Positions 5,752-5,941 of a stretch of 5,941 nucleotides of DNA are shown here, in pieces. Position numbers and translations under genes: made by a program. Below the pieces are notes generated by a model. It ran no database searches, was not told the origin of the DNA, and saw nothing but the letters and a program-made list of their open reading frames with translations. The stretch spans positions 1 through 5,941 of the forward strand of contig CAIXSC010000879.1 in assembly GCA_903921945.1 (NCBI GenBank), read 5' to 3'. Numbering within the stretch: the stretch's first letter is position 1; each line of letters opens with the position of its first letter. The stretch comes from an uncultured Planctomycetaceae bacterium. GTDB taxonomy: Bacteria > Planctomycetota > Planctomycetia > Pirellulales > Pirellulaceae.

Positions 5752-5800
5752 CCGCGATCGGCTCTCGCGGCGCCGATTTGTGTTCCCTATCCGGGCCGCA
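5752..5800. repeat. 49-bp repeat, copy 1, with internal palindromes
   Basis: This unit begins 1 nt after the dehydrogenase stop and matches 5892-5940 at 48 of 49 positions (C at 5787 against A at 5927). It holds two overlapping inverted repeats: CCGCGA/TCGCGG (5752-5757 with 5765-5770) and ATCGGC/GCCGAT (5757-5762 with 5772-5777). These would form mutually exclusive hairpins. Position and palindromy resemble REP-like elements; it could also act in 3'-end formation of the dehydrogenase transcript. Confidence 0.85.
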
Positions 5801-5840
5801 GTCGTGGGCAATCGCCGGGCCGCAATCGTGGCCAATCGAC
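5793..5840. repeat. Two 24-bp tandem units starting GGGCCGCA
   Basis: The units at 5793-5816 and 5817-5840 match at 21 of 24 positions. The first overlaps the end of the 49-bp repeat. The octamer GGGCCGCA recurs at 5793, 5817, 5882 and 5933, so it appears to be a building block of the whole array. Confidence 0.75.
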
Positions 5841-5891
5841 GAGGCGGACTTTCGTTTACCGCCGAGCCGAAGGCGACGGCAGGGCCGCAAG

Positions 5892-5940
5892 CCGCGATCG
5901 GCTCTCGCGGCGCCGATTTGTGTTCCATATCCGGGCCGCA
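5892..5940. repeat. 49-bp repeat, copy 2, with internal palindromes
   Basis: This is the second copy of the 5752-5800 unit, 140 bp downstream in direct orientation. Both internal palindromes are fully conserved. The copy reaches the window end, so the array probably continues past it; how many copies follow is unknown. Confidence 0.85.
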
Positions 5941-5941
5941 A

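Noticed and set aside
4703..5941. Minus-strand frame open upstream of the permease to the window end (about 413 extra codons)
   Set aside because: It runs antisense to the well-supported dehydrogenase, shows no recognisable domain, and the permease has its own ribosome binding site at 4706-4713. It is a GC-rich shadow frame.

Overview
This is a GC-rich window (roughly 60% by eye) with five protein-coding genes. Four lie on the minus strand in one direction and one lies divergently on the plus strand. Long spurious open frames antisense to the genes, a Tat-exported metallophosphoesterase, a parallel beta-helix protein and periodic intergenic repeats together suggest a Planctomycetes-like bacterium. 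That assignment is inference, as there is no rRNA or other marker gene here.

Layout, left to right. Positions 1-381 are non-coding and hold a 9/18-bp tandem repeat (79-132), an inverted repeat (205-227) and a weak terminator-like hairpin just after the minus-strand gene cluster. Next, all on the minus strand and read right to left, come a bile acid:sodium symporter family (SBF/BASS) permease (4702-3716), a 480-residue pectate-lyase-like parallel beta-helix protein (3675-2233), a Tat-signal metallophosphoesterase (2063-843) and a small uncharacterised protein that may be a DUF6210 member (846-382). The last two overlap by 4 bp (GTGA), the permease and beta-helix genes are 40 bp apart, and the beta-helix and phosphoesterase genes are 169 bp apart, so one transcript is plausible. 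A classical NAD-type short-chain dehydrogenase (4941-5750) is transcribed divergently from the permease across a 238-bp intergenic region with several symmetric elements. From 5752 to the window end there is an imperfect repeat array that includes a 49-bp unit present twice with one mismatch.

A permease next to a sugar- or hydroxy-acid-type dehydrogenase, with a carbohydrate-active-type beta-helix protein and an exported phosphoesterase, would fit uptake and breakdown of an organic anion or sugar acid. No substrate can be read from the sequence. The most interesting points are the altered second sodium site and expanded TM9-TM10 linker of the permease, the lack of any signal peptide on the beta-helix protein, and the two intergenic repeat families. 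I found no convincing evidence of a wholly new defence or mobile system.
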